Positions 9,786-18,919 are shown, counted from the stretch's first letter. The stretch: DNA of 63,586 nt from Halanaerobiaceae bacterium (GCA_003553225.1 PWDW01000166.1:1-63586); one strand, 5' to 3'. Translations and numbers: made by a program. Notes: a model not told the origin generated them from the sequence alone.

Positions 9786-9882
9786 GATTTAAATAATTGA
9801 GAATGTAAAACGAAAACAGGATCATGATTAAATAAATGATTAAATACAGGAAATAATGAATATAAAGAATAAAAACATGGTT

Positions 9883-9902
9883 AACCAGAATAAATTCTGG
9901 TT
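9883..9902 (+). repeat. Perfect hairpin upstream of the cassette 1 terminator
   Basis: AACCAGAA and TTCTGGTT form a perfect 8-bp stem with a TAAA loop. It lies 25 bp before the main terminator hairpin, so the transcript end of cassette 1 carries two consecutive hairpins. Confidence 0.55.
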
Positions 9903-9926
9903 AGGATATTTAATATTTGAATGTTA

Positions 9927-9971
9927 AAAGAAAGGGATCTGCATCCCCGGGGGATGCCTTTCCCTTTCTTT
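9927..9971 (+). terminator. Intrinsic terminator of cassette 1
   Basis: A long near-perfect stem (AAAGAAAGGGATCTGCATCC against GGGATGCCTTTCCCTTTCTT) with a small C/G-rich loop sits 142 bp after the solute-binding-protein stop. The 3' arm is T-rich. The rest of the 316-bp gap (9786-10101) shows no gene. Confidence 0.85.
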
Positions 9972-10101
9972 AATAACATATTAACTGTTTAATCTTGACA
10001 GATATCATAAAATAAAGTGGCTGGAAGTGATGAGTTAAAAAATTATTTTATATTTTAATTAAGGTCCGGATACAGAAACACACATATCCGGAGGGGAAAG
10101 G

Positions 10102-11859
10102 ATGAGGATCATGGAGTATGTTAGAGATATTTTTTTGATGCTGATTGTTTTTATATTATTCTATATGATTTTCTCACCGGTGCTGGAAGCCCGGCAGATA
10201 AAAATCAGCCGAATTGAAAAAATGCCGGAACAACCTGAGCCCTTTGAGATAAGGGACTGGAAGCAAACAGCCCGGGAGTATGATGAATTTTTATATGATT
10301 TTGAACAGCAGGGAGAGTATCTGCCCTTAATTAGATGGCGTGATAATAGGATTAATTTTCAGCTGGATACCCCCTGGATTCCTTCCTATGTGGGGGGCGA
10401 GGGAGGAGGAGAAGCCATAAATGTTATAGCTTCGGTTCTGGGAGCTTCGCTGGCCGGTATAGACAAAAGTGAACAGCAGGGCCAAAACTGGGTTATTAAA
10501 CAGAAAGAATTTTTTAATGAAGCAGATGAGAAAAATTTAATATTAAATCATCCCCGGGCCCGGACCGGAGGAAGTTTCTGGTATGAAATTTTTCCGGGTA
10601 TATTATTTTACAGTCTGGTAGACCTATATCCCGATACTTCCAGACAAAAGACCCCCACCATTTCCGGCCGGAAGGCTCTCAGTATGAAAGATATGATGTA
10701 TCAGTCAGCGGAAAAATTTCGGGAAGCTGTTTATCATATGGCAGAAAAATCGGATAAACCTAATTTTAACTGGACCGGTTTTGATTTTGGTAAAATGGAG
10801 CCGGTCTATAATGGAGTCTGGAGGGAACCAGATGGGGCGGCCGGTATTGCCTGGCTGCAGTATGCCGCCTATCAGAAATTTGGTGAGCAGAATTTTCTTG
10901 AGGGTGCTGAATTGTCGCTTAATTTTCTGGAAGATATTGACTATAATCCAATGTATGAAATTCTTTTGGCCTATGGGGCCTATACTGCTGCCCGGATGAA
11001 TGCAGAACAGGGGTTTGATTATGATCTGACCAGGTTTATAAACTGGTGTTTTGAGCCATCAGATACCAGAAGTGGGTGGGGGATAATTGTTGATCAGTGG
11101 GGAGATTTTGATGTTTATGGACTTCACGGCAGTACCACCGATAGAAATGGTTATGCTTTTGCCATGAATACATTCCAGATGGCGGGAGCCCTGCTGCCCA
11201 TTGTCCGTTATGATACCCGATATGCTGACAGCTTTGGTAAATGGATGTTAAATCTGGTGAATAGTGCCCGTCTGTTTTACGGGAAATATCATCCGGCCGA
11301 ACATCAATCTTCTGATTTTTGGTCCGAATATCCGGAAAGTATTTTGGCCTATGAGGGTCTTAGAAAAAGGGGGCCGGTTACTATTCCCATTGGCAGACAG
11401 GTTAGTCCCTATGTGACAGGAGATGCTGTTCGGGAAAACTGGGCTCCAACAGATATTGGTTTATACGGCAGTTCTCATGTTGGGATACTGGGCGGTATTG
11501 TTAACAAAACAGCTCATGATAAAATATTAAAATTGGATTTATTAAAAACCGATTTTTTTAATAATTCTGCCTATCCCACCTATTTGTATTATAATCCCTA
11601 TCCCGAAGAAAAAATGATTAATCTTGATCTTCCCCAAAGGACAGGCCAGTTTGAACAGACAGAGGAATTTTCATTATATGATGTGGTCAGCAAGAAATAT
11701 ATTGAAAAAAATAAATCCAACAGAGCAGAGTTTATTATCGAACCCCGTTCTTCAGTGGTATTGGTGGTTGTACCCGCTGGCGGGACAGAAGAAATTATAA
11801 AGAGCCAGAAACTGGTTGAGGGAACAGTTATTGATTTTAACTACGAAAAGGCAGAGTAA
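10102..11859 (+). CDS. Membrane-anchored helical glycosidase-like protein, unknown family
   Basis: The 585-residue protein has one N-terminal membrane helix (about residues 8-27) and then a long soluble part rich in aromatic residues and paired helices, as in (alpha/alpha)6-barrel sugar enzymes. Notable segments are VYNGVWREPDGAAGIAWLQY (about 235-254), WGDFDVYGLHGSTTDRNGYA (about 333-352) and a C-terminal beta-like tail. I do not recognise a named family or a catalytic pair. It would face the periplasm. The ATG at 10102 follows CCGGAGGGGAAAGG; an ATG at 10111 is an alternative. It lies between the cassette 1 terminator and the DUF1861-like gene, so it probably works on the same glycan. Confidence 0.5.
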   Translation: MRIMEYVRDIFLMLIVFILFYMIFSPVLEARQIKISRIEKMPEQPEPFEIRDWKQTAREYDEFLYDFEQQGEYLPLIRWRDNRINFQLDTPWIPSYVGGEGGGEAINVIASVLGASLAGIDKSEQQGQNWVIKQKEFFNEADEKNLILNHPRARTGGSFWYEIFPGILFYSLVDLYPDTSRQKTPTISGRKALSMKDMMYQSAEKFREAVYHMAEKSDKPNFNWTGFDFGKMEPVYNGVWREPDGAAGIAWLQYAAYQKFGEQNFLEGAELSLNFLEDIDYNPMYEILLAYGAYTAARMNAEQGFDYDLTRFINWCFEPSDTRSGWGIIVDQWGDFDVYGLHGSTTDRNGYAFAMNTFQMAGALLPIVRYDTRYADSFGKWMLNLVNSARLFYGKYHPAEHQSSDFWSEYPESILAYEGLRKRGPVTIPIGRQVSPYVTGDAVRENWAPTDIGLYGSSHVGILGGIVNKTAHDKILKLDLLKTDFFNNSAYPTYLYYNPYPEEKMINLDLPQRTGQFEQTEEFSLYDVVSKKYIEKNKSNRAEFIIEPRSSVVLVVVPAGGTEEIIKSQKLVEGTVIDFNYEKAE

Positions 11860-11933
11860 AGAAAAGGCAGAGCAAATAACATTTTTTGCTGTTTAATAAT
11901 AGAATGTATTTTATAGAGAGGTGTAGAATAATT

Positions 11934-12896
11934 ATGCTAAAAAAGAAGATAAATCCGGAAAGCTGCCAGACCCAGCTTGTAAATTTTAACAGTCAGCATG
12001 TCCAGGATGCAGAGATTCTCGAATTTAGAGGTACAGGAAGCAGAGATGTATATAATCCTTCAATTCCTTTTGAAAATCAAAAGGAAACCCTGATTGCCGG
12101 TCGGGTCGAAGAAAGGGACAGTGAATTTTCTCAGGTTAAGTTTTTTAGTCCCTCTTCTGAGAAGGAAACTGTCTGGCGGATAAGAAAGGATCTCCCTTCA
12201 TTTGAACTGCAGGATCCTTTTGTGACCCGGGTAAATAATCAGCTTGTACTGGGAGGAGTTAAATTAATCACCTCTAAAAGTGGTGAAATTGAAAGCTGGG
12301 TTACCGAGTTTTACCGGGGACCTTCTGTGGAGGAATTAACTTATTTTGCCCGGGGACCCGAGCATATGAAAGATATAAGGATACTGGAACTTAAGAGTGG
12401 GAAAATTGCTCTTTTTTCCCGTCCTCAGGGTCAGAAAATGCTGGAAAAATACGGCAGGATTGCGGGAATCGGATTTACGCTGATTGATGGTCTGGATGAA
12501 CTAAAGCCGAAAATAATTAACAGGGCCCCTCTGCTTGAGTATCCCTTTACTTCCGAGGAGTGGGGGGGATGCAATAATCTTTATGAACTTGAAAACGGAC
12601 TGATAGGAATTATAGGTCACAAAGCTTATTATGATAAAGAACAGAACAAACATTATTACGGTATTGCCTTTGCACTGGATCCGGAGACCGGCAAATTTAC
12701 TCAAAATAAAATCATTATTACCAGAGACTGTTTCCCGGAGGGGCCGGCTAAATCTCCGGAACTGGAGGATATTATATTTACTTCAGGAATAATCAGAAAG
12801 CAGGACAATAAGGCTGTGCTTTATACGGGTCTAAGTGACTGTCAGGTGGGCAGAGCAGTTATAACTGATCCTTTTCTGGAATATGAGAAGCTATAA
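11934..12896 (+). CDS. DUF1861-like beta-propeller glycosidase-type protein
   Basis: I chose the ATG at 11934 because AGAGAGGTG (11915-11923) lies 10 bp upstream; an earlier TTG at 11886 has no such site. The 320-residue product carries FRGTGSRDVYNPSIPF and LIAGRVEERDSE near the N-terminus, which match my memory of the DUF1861 family. Those proteins share the five-bladed propeller of GH130/GH43/GH32 enzymes. It has no signal peptide. A role in cytoplasmic breakdown of imported mannoside- or arabinoside-like sugars is plausible given the GH130 gene in the same region, but no activity can be assigned. Confidence 0.6.
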   Translation: MLKKKINPESCQTQLVNFNSQHVQDAEILEFRGTGSRDVYNPSIPFENQKETLIAGRVEERDSEFSQVKFFSPSSEKETVWRIRKDLPSFELQDPFVTRVNNQLVLGGVKLITSKSGEIESWVTEFYRGPSVEELTYFARGPEHMKDIRILELKSGKIALFSRPQGQKMLEKYGRIAGIGFTLIDGLDELKPKIINRAPLLEYPFTSEEWGGCNNLYELENGLIGIIGHKAYYDKEQNKHYYGIAFALDPETGKFTQNKIIITRDCFPEGPAKSPELEDIIFTSGIIRKQDNKAVLYTGLSDCQVGRAVITDPFLEYEKL

Positions 12897-13387
12897 CAGG
12901 TATAAAATAAACTGAACTTTTTGTTAGGGTCTTTTTAAAAATATTTTTGTTAATATTTATCTTCGACATAACAGTAATTCTCAGAAGTTATTTTTTACAA
13001 ATACCTTTCAAAAAATACAAAAAGAAAGTTTTTTGGAAAAATCCAGGAAGTTGAAATACACTGCTATTTGAGAGGATTCGAATTATTTTTAGAACACAGA
13101 AACAACCCAGAAATAAAAATGAGCCTTTTGTTAAAATTTAAATTAAAACTTTTGTCCTTATCTGTTCAATAATGCAAAAGTTTTATCACATATATAAGTA
13201 AAGGGGAGCAGTCATGATTATTTCAAGATAGAGGGATGATTATTTAAGGACGGCATTAATAATTATTTATGGACCCGGTTTGTACTGTCCAGAACCGGAC
13301 AGCTGTTTCATTTTCAATTGCAAATTAGAGTCTGTATATCATATAATGGAATATGGAATTTCTGATAAAAATGAAGGAGGCTGTTTA
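12897..13387. other. Long AT-rich gap before the first LacI gene
   Basis: No coding region is visible in these 491 bp. They hold a perfect inverted repeat AAAACTTTTG (13145-13154) and CAAAAGTTTT (13175-13184) with a 20-bp loop. They also hold a second inverted repeat, CTGTCC (13285-13290) and GGACAG (13297-13302), and a promoter-like sequence just upstream of the regulator (listed separately). Confidence 0.6.
13318..13347 (+). promoter_or_regulatory. Promoter-like sequence of the first LacI gene
   Basis: TTGCAA (13318-13323) and TATAAT (13342-13347) with an 18-bp spacer lie 40 bp before the chosen start codon. The inverted repeat CTGTCC/GGACAG at 13285-13302 lies immediately upstream and could be an operator or activator site. 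Confidence 0.55.
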
Positions 13388-14407
13388 ATGGGTACGACAA
13401 TTGAGGATGTAGCCAGGGAGGCTGAAGTTTCTACCGCTACAGTTTCCCGGGCTTTTAATAAAAAGGAAGGTATAGCACCTTCAACCAGAGAAAAAGTTCT
13501 AAAAGCAGCCCGCAGATTGGGGTATCATAATTCTGCGGGAACTGATATCAAAAGTGTAGGTGTTATATTCAGCAGCCGGCTGGAGGGATTGACCACCGAT
13601 CCTTTCTATGGCCAGGTTATGGAAGGCCTGGAAAAAGGGTTAAACAAAACAAAATTTGATCTTTTTTTCAAGACTATTTCCGGTGTATATGAAAAAGATT
13701 ATCAGATGCTGAACAGGCTGGTTAATGATGATGAACTTAGTGGACTGATTTTAATTGGCCATGAAATGAGCAAAAAGTTTATTATGGAGCTTAAAGAAGC
13801 AGAAATTCCTGTGGTACTGGTTGATAATGATTTATGGGATGAAAATATTGACTGTGTGGTTAATGATAATATGGGTGGTGCCAAAAGAATTGTTTCTCAT
13901 TTAATAGACAGCGGCCGCCGGAGAATTGGTTTTATTGGTGGGCCCCTGACTCATGCTTCACTGGAAAAAAGGTATATTGGATTTAAACAGGCCCTTAAAG
14001 AAAGTGGTGTTGAGAAAGACAAAGATTTTATTACATTTTGCACCCCCACTTTTGATGCTGAAGATGGGTATCGGGCCGCCTCAGAGATGCTTGATTTTAA
14101 TGAAAAACAGCCGGATGCTTTATTTGCAGCCAATGATATGCTGGCCTGTGGTACGGCCCGGGCAATTTCAGATAAGGGTCTGAATATTCCGGATGATATT
14201 GCTCTGGCCGGATTTGATGATATTAGGATTTCTTCTTTAATGAACCCCTCTCTGTCCACAGTGCGTATTTTTAAAAAAGAGATGGGCCAGCTTGCGGGTT
14301 TTAGATTGAATAATTTGATTAATGGGATAAATGATAAGCCCATCAAACTTGTTGTTTCAGTGGAAACAGTAATCAGGGAGTCTACTAATTCAGGTTACAA
14401 TATATAA
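13388..14407 (+). CDS. LacI-family transcriptional regulator 1
   Basis: The start is the ATG at 13388, seven bases after AAGGAGG (13374-13380). An in-frame upstream extension has no ribosome-binding site and would lie ahead of the helix-turn-helix. The 339-residue protein opens with the classic LacI DNA-binding domain (IEDVAREAEVSTATVSRAF, residues 4-22). A periplasmic-binding-protein-like effector domain follows, with PDALFAANDMLACG and IALAGFDDI near residues 240-285. It probably controls the flanking sugar genes in response to an imported sugar. Candidate sites are the GGACAAATGT-type motifs just downstream and the GGACAG inverted repeat upstream of its own promoter (inference). Confidence 0.93.
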   Translation: MGTTIEDVAREAEVSTATVSRAFNKKEGIAPSTREKVLKAARRLGYHNSAGTDIKSVGVIFSSRLEGLTTDPFYGQVMEGLEKGLNKTKFDLFFKTISGVYEKDYQMLNRLVNDDELSGLILIGHEMSKKFIMELKEAEIPVVLVDNDLWDENIDCVVNDNMGGAKRIVSHLIDSGRRRIGFIGGPLTHASLEKRYIGFKQALKESGVEKDKDFITFCTPTFDAEDGYRAASEMLDFNEKQPDALFAANDMLACGTARAISDKGLNIPDDIALAGFDDIRISSLMNPSLSTVRIFKKEMGQLAGFRLNNLINGINDKPIKLVVSVETVIRESTNSGYNI

Positions 14408-14420
14408 TAATTTACTATCA

Positions 14421-14536
14421 GGACATTTGTTCTCCCCTGCTCAATTCTACACTTTTTGTATTAAATATATGGTGAGGACAAATGTAATGTTTGCTAATGT
14501 GGACTAATTATACTGTTAAAGACCGGACAAATGTCC
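14421..14536. promoter_or_regulatory. Cluster of three GGACAAATGT motifs upstream of the nucleotidase gene
   Basis: The 10-mer occurs inverted at 14421-14430 (GGACATTTGT contains its near complement), directly at 14476-14485 (GGACAAATGT), and as a palindrome at 14525-14536 (GGACAAATGTCC). The second and third copies start 49 bp apart. A TATACT (14509-14514) between them could be a -10 element. The spacing suggests a looping or cooperative regulator; which protein binds is unknown. Confidence 0.45.
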
Positions 14537-14596
14537 GCATTTTCATTTGTTTAAATTATATATTGCTGTATTATTCAGGAAGCAAGGAGGCAAAAT

Positions 14597-16996
14597 ATGC
14601 TGAGCAGACGGACCGGGAACTATATGGTCTGCTTTATTGCATTTTTATTTGTTTTTTATGTTTTTATATCTGCATTATTTGGAGCCGGGGTAAAGGCCGA
14701 TGAAGTGCTGGATTTTACTGTACTGCATACCAATGATGAGCATTCAGCCCTGGTTCCTCATTCTCCTGCTGTTGATTATCATCCGGAGAAAAACGATCCG
14801 ACAGTGGGTGGTCTGGCCCGTCTGGCGGGAGCAGTTAATTCAATCAGGTCTAAAAAAGAGGAGGGCAAGGAACCAGTTGTTCTGCTGTCGGCCGGTGATT
14901 TTTTAGGAGGAACTCCTTTTGCCTGGCTGAACTACAGGAATGAAGCCCCTGAATTGAGTATTTTCCAGGAGATAGGTTATGATGCTGTTACTATCGGCAA
15001 TCATGAATTTGATTACGGTACTGAAGGTCTATTGAGGTATTTACAGGCAGCAGGGTATCCCGAAAAACAGGATCAATTACCCCTGGTAACCTCCAATATA
15101 ATACCACATGAAGACCATAAATTGAATGATATGGGTTTCCAGAAAACTATGATTAAAGAGCTGGAAAATGGCTTAAAACTTGGGCTTTTTGGTCTAATAG
15201 GTGAAAATGCTGTTGAAGTTACACCCCGGTCTGAAGGGGTTAGTTTTACCGACCAGACAGAAACTGCCAGAAGAAAAGTTAATCAGCTGCAAAAAAAAGG
15301 GGCTGAAATTATTATATTGATCTCCCATTCCGGACTCCAGGAAGAGCAGGAGCTGGCCTCACGGGTGGAAGGAATTGATCTAATCATTGGGGGACACAGT
15401 CACGATACAATTGAGCAGCCCCGGAGGGAAGGAGATACTATTCTGGTTCAGGCGGGATCTTCCCTGGAATTTCTGGGTTTTTTAGAGCTCAGCTATGATC
15501 GTAAACGGGAAGTACTTAAAACCAGAAATACTGATAATCATAACCCTTTTCTGGTCCGGCTGGATGACAGTATAACTCCTGATCCGGTAATAAAGAAAAT
15601 GACTGCAGATTATACAGAACAATTAAACAGCTTTATAGCTGAGATGACCGGGGGCCAGATCACGGATGTTTTTGAACCACTTGCTCATTCTTCTTTTTCG
15701 ATTACCAATCGAGCTCCATTACTGGAATCTCCTCTGGGTAATTTGATTACCGATGCTATGAGACTCATAACCGAAAAGGAGCTTGATGAGGAGGTTGATT
15801 TTGCTTTCCAGGCCTCAAATTTGATACGGGGTCATGTTTATCCCGGGAGTACAGAGTGGGGCCGGGATAAAATCTCGTTCTATGACCTTGTTCTGGTGGC
15901 CAGTATTGGGGCCGGATATGATGATTATCCCGGGTTTCCTCTGGCTTCTTTTTATATAACCGGGGAAGAACTGCGGCGGGTGCTGGAGATATCAGCCCTG
16001 CTGCCTGAATATATAGGCTCTAGTTACTTTTTTCATGTATCAGGTCTGCGCTACAAATTTCATCCCGGACGTACGGTTCTTTTTAATATCCCGATGATTG
16101 ATTTTCCGATTCCTTCTATGCGTTCGGTTATTGATGCCGAACAATATACAGGCCAGGGAATACAAACTGGAGAAGAGGAATATGAAGAACTGCCTCTGCG
16201 TGAAGAGGAGCTTTATCATGTGGTTAGTGGTTATTATCTCCTTTATTTTGTACCACTCCTGGGTGATATTTATTCTCCACTGGAGATCAAGATCAGAGAT
16301 GAAGAGGGTAATCCGGTTGACAGCCTGGAGGACACAATTATTGAAAAAAATGACCGTGAGCTTAAATTATGGGAGGTGCTTGCAGAATATACAGCAAATA
16401 TAAATGAGTATGAAAATACTAATGAAAATAACCCGGCTCAGGTACCGGAATATTATTCTACCACTCAGGGTCGGGCTGAAAAAGAGATAAAGGCTTATGA
16501 AATTGTCGGTGGTTTTTCTGCTTCATATTTTAATAATCAGCTGCAGCCAATTGATTTAGAAGCAGATATAATCCTGGAGAATAGTTATGGATTTTATGCC
16601 GGCCTAAGACATGAATTGCTGCATCGTATAAGTGTTCAGGCTTTTTATGAAAGATCGGGAAAAAACAGTCAGGATTATAGATTTAGCCTTCAGGGCCTGG
16701 TCGGTACAGCTGTTCTGGATTTGATCCAGAGAAAAGGATCTAATTTTTACCTTAAGGGAGGTATAGGTTATTATACGGGAGAGTATTATGATTTCGACCA
16801 AAAAGAGGAGTATTCCATTTCCCATACTCCGGGTATAAAGCTGGGCCTGGGGGTAAAAGATGAACCGGGTATTTTCAGCTTGACCGGGGATATCTTTTAC
16901 CGGTATTTAAAACCTGAATTTATCGGTGAAGATAAATCCGGTACTGTGGATCTGTCCGGAATCATAATTCAGGGAGGATTGGAATATACTTTTTAA
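14597..16996 (+). CDS. Secreted 5'-nucleotidase/metallophosphatase with C-terminal beta-barrel
   Basis: The 799-residue protein has a signal peptide (about 1-34) and then the UshA-type two-metal phosphatase. Its motifs are in order: HTNDEH (about 44), SAGDFLGG (about 97), GNHEFDYG (about 134), SHSG (about 242) and GGHSHD (about 264). A 5'-nucleotidase C-terminal substrate-binding domain follows (about 350-570). The last 160 or so residues alternate polar and aromatic positions in paired strands and end in YTF. An outer-membrane beta-barrel with a terminal Phe for BAM-type insertion is the likely reading. UshA-type enzymes are normally about 500-600 residues, so this tail is extra. The start at 14597 follows AAGGAGG. 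It would release nucleosides and phosphate at the outer membrane. Confidence 0.82.
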   Translation: MLSRRTGNYMVCFIAFLFVFYVFISALFGAGVKADEVLDFTVLHTNDEHSALVPHSPAVDYHPEKNDPTVGGLARLAGAVNSIRSKKEEGKEPVVLLSAGDFLGGTPFAWLNYRNEAPELSIFQEIGYDAVTIGNHEFDYGTEGLLRYLQAAGYPEKQDQLPLVTSNIIPHEDHKLNDMGFQKTMIKELENGLKLGLFGLIGENAVEVTPRSEGVSFTDQTETARRKVNQLQKKGAEIIILISHSGLQEEQELASRVEGIDLIIGGHSHDTIEQPRREGDTILVQAGSSLEFLGFLELSYDRKREVLKTRNTDNHNPFLVRLDDSITPDPVIKKMTADYTEQLNSFIAEMTGGQITDVFEPLAHSSFSITNRAPLLESPLGNLITDAMRLITEKELDEEVDFAFQASNLIRGHVYPGSTEWGRDKISFYDLVLVASIGAGYDDYPGFPLASFYITGEELRRVLEISALLPEYIGSSYFFHVSGLRYKFHPGRTVLFNIPMIDFPIPSMRSVIDAEQYTGQGIQTGEEEYEELPLREEELYHVVSGYYLLYFVPLLGDIYSPLEIKIRDEEGNPVDSLEDTIIEKNDRELKLWEVLAEYTANINEYENTNENNPAQVPEYYSTTQGRAEKEIKAYEIVGGFSASYFNNQLQPIDLEADIILENSYGFYAGLRHELLHRISVQAFYERSGKNSQDYRFSLQGLVGTAVLDLIQRKGSNFYLKGGIGYYTGEYYDFDQKEEYSISHTPGIKLGLGVKDEPGIFSLTGDIFYRYLKPEFIGEDKSGTVDLSGIIIQGGLEYTF

Positions 16997-17083
16997 AGTA
17001 AAAAATGTAATATATATTGAATTAAGTTCAGTTTTATGTTAATTTATATTCATAATATTTTTATTAAGAAAGGAGGATTACAG

Positions 17084-17548
17084 GTGCAGGAGATAATTGC
17101 GATACTTCTTATAATCTTGCTGCTGGGTTTTGGTTTTGCGGGCAGTTTTAGAGTTGATTTTGTTAATCTAATAGAAGATGCAGAAGAAGTCGAAGAGAGG
17201 ATTGAGGGAAATCAAAGATACAGCCTGCAAAAGGAAGGACGAGAAGATATATCCCGTACCTTTCGGGCTATTACCGGATCTTCAGAAGTAAATCTGACCA
17301 CGGATAGAGGTAATATTTTTGTGCTTTTTAAAGACAGAATATCTGGTAATGCGGGTGTGAATATAAAGTCACGGAGAGGGGATATCACCCTGAAATTTGA
17401 GGAGAATATCTCGGGAGCAGCCCGGGTTAATATTCAATCTGATACAGGAGATATATTGTTTTTAAATCGAGAATCAGAAATAAGAAATTTTATAAATGAT
17501 GGTAAAATCAACGTCAGCACCGGGGGTAATATTAACTATAGGCCATAA
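17084..17548 (+). CDS. Small single-pass protein with DUF4097-like repeats
   Basis: I start at GTG 17084, seven bases after AGGAGG; an upstream ATG at 17036 has no ribosome-binding site. The 154-residue product has one N-terminal membrane helix (about 3-20). Three repeats of about 25-30 residues follow, of the form VNLTTDRGNIFVLF, VNIKSRRGDITLKF, VNIQSDTGDILFL. They resemble the beta-helical DUF4097 putative adhesin repeats. It would sit on the outer face of the inner membrane or in the periplasm. The preceding gene encodes the nucleotidase-barrel protein and the following one an MreB paralogue, so an envelope role is the only contextual hint. Confidence 0.5.
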   Translation: MQEIIAILLIILLLGFGFAGSFRVDFVNLIEDAEEVEERIEGNQRYSLQKEGREDISRTFRAITGSSEVNLTTDRGNIFVLFKDRISGNAGVNIKSRRGDITLKFEENISGAARVNIQSDTGDILFLNRESEIRNFINDGKINVSTGGNINYRP

Positions 17549-17849
17549 GATTTACACTGACTTTTAATTTTTTAAAAAATAGCAAAAAAATTATTAAATG
17601 GGTTTTGAAATTGTAGTTGAATAAAAAATGCAGGGAAACAGGTATTATATGTTGAATTATATTATTAGAGGTAGTTTATTTGAAAAAAGTTTTTTTGCAT
17701 AAATTATTTTAGGCAGGGCGTCAGGCCTGTAAAAGATTTTTTCGAATAGATGCAGGATTAATAATTTATTTTATTTACATGAATCATCAAAAATCATCAA
17801 TAATCATGAATAATTTTGACTATAATAATATTTAGTGAGGGATGGGTAT

Positions 17850-18881
17850 ATGAGATTATTTAATAAAAGGGGTGCCAAAGATCTGGGTATTGATTTGGGT
17901 ACCTCAAACACTTTAGTATTTCAGAAAAATCAGGGAATAGTGGTTCGGGAACCTTCAGTAGTGGCTTTCAATGATAAAAACAAAAAAATTCTGGCTGTGG
18001 GCCATAAGGCCAATGAAATGATTGGCCGGACTCCGGGTAATATTAAAGCTATTAAGCCGATGAAAGATGGTGTTATTGCAGATTTTGAAATTACCGAAAA
18101 GATGCTGAAATATTTCATCAACAAAAATAACAAAAAAAGCAAATTTTTTAAACCCCGGGTTATTGTCTGTATTCCTTCCGGTTCCACCGATGTGGAGAAA
18201 CGGTCGGTGCTTGATGCTGCCTCTGAAGCAGGGGCCAAAGAAGCTTTTTTAATTGAAGAAGCAATGGCTGCTGCAATGGGTGTTGGTCTGCCGGTACAGG
18301 AACCAATTGGTAATATGGTGGTTGATATTGGAGGAGGAAGTACTGAAGTTGCTGTTATTTCACTGGGAGGAATAGTAAACAGCAAAGTTATCAGAGATGG
18401 TGGCAACAGAATGGATGAGCAAATCATACAGCATATTAAAGAGGAATATAATTTAATGATCGGTGAAAGAACCGCTGAGGAAATCAAAAAAGAGATTGGG
18501 ACGGTTTCGTTAAGCAGTTCTCAGGAAAGCAAAGAGATTCGTGGTCGGAATATAGTTGAAGGTCTGCCCAAAATTGTCAGTATTGATGCAGAAGAGATTA
18601 AAAAAGCACTGCAGAGTACAACTGATAATATTATTTCAACTATAAAAATTGTTCTGGAAAATACACCTCCGGAATTATCATCGGATATTATTAATAATGG
18701 TATTATTTTAACCGGGGGGGGAGGTCTGCTGACAGGGCTGGATGAACGAATTAAAGCAGAAGTGGACATTGAAGTTCATCTGTCTGAGAGCCCCCTTGAT
18801 TCAGTTGCCAAAGGGACAGGTATTGCCCTGGAGGAGATTAACACCCTAAGCAATACTTTAATATCTGAGGGAGATTATTGA
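17850..18881 (+). CDS. mreB: MreB/Mbl-family actin-like cell-shape protein
   Basis: The 343-residue protein has the actin-fold phosphate-1 motif GIDLGTSNTLVF (about 12-23), then SVVAFN. Further on come VVDIGGGSTEVAVISLGG (phosphate 2, about 155-172) and a LTGGGGLLTGLD adenosine motif (about 289-300). It polymerises under the inner membrane to guide wall synthesis. ATG 17850 is used, with GAGG at 17837-17840; a GTG at 17835 is an alternative. It stands alone, without mreC or mreD, so it is probably a second MreB paralogue. The 301-bp gap upstream (17549-17849) holds no gene, only short ATCAT repeats near 17781-17810. Confidence 0.92.
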   Translation: MRLFNKRGAKDLGIDLGTSNTLVFQKNQGIVVREPSVVAFNDKNKKILAVGHKANEMIGRTPGNIKAIKPMKDGVIADFEITEKMLKYFINKNNKKSKFFKPRVIVCIPSGSTDVEKRSVLDAASEAGAKEAFLIEEAMAAAMGVGLPVQEPIGNMVVDIGGGSTEVAVISLGGIVNSKVIRDGGNRMDEQIIQHIKEEYNLMIGERTAEEIKKEIGTVSLSSSQESKEIRGRNIVEGLPKIVSIDAEEIKKALQSTTDNIISTIKIVLENTPPELSSDIINNGIILTGGGGLLTGLDERIKAEVDIEVHLSESPLDSVAKGTGIALEEINTLSNTLISEGDY

Positions 18882-18919
18882 TAAAAAGGTGCAGGGGGTA
18901 TATGCAAAGCATAAAAAAA

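Noticed and set aside
13280-13387. Longer N-terminus for LacI regulator 1
   Set aside because: The extension lacks a ribosome-binding site and precedes the helix-turn-helix; AAGGAGG fits the ATG at 13388.
17930-18487. Long open frame opposite the mreB-like gene (185 codons)
   Set aside because: It is the antisense shadow of a clear actin-like gene, has no ribosome-binding site and a low-complexity Ser/Ile/Pro composition.
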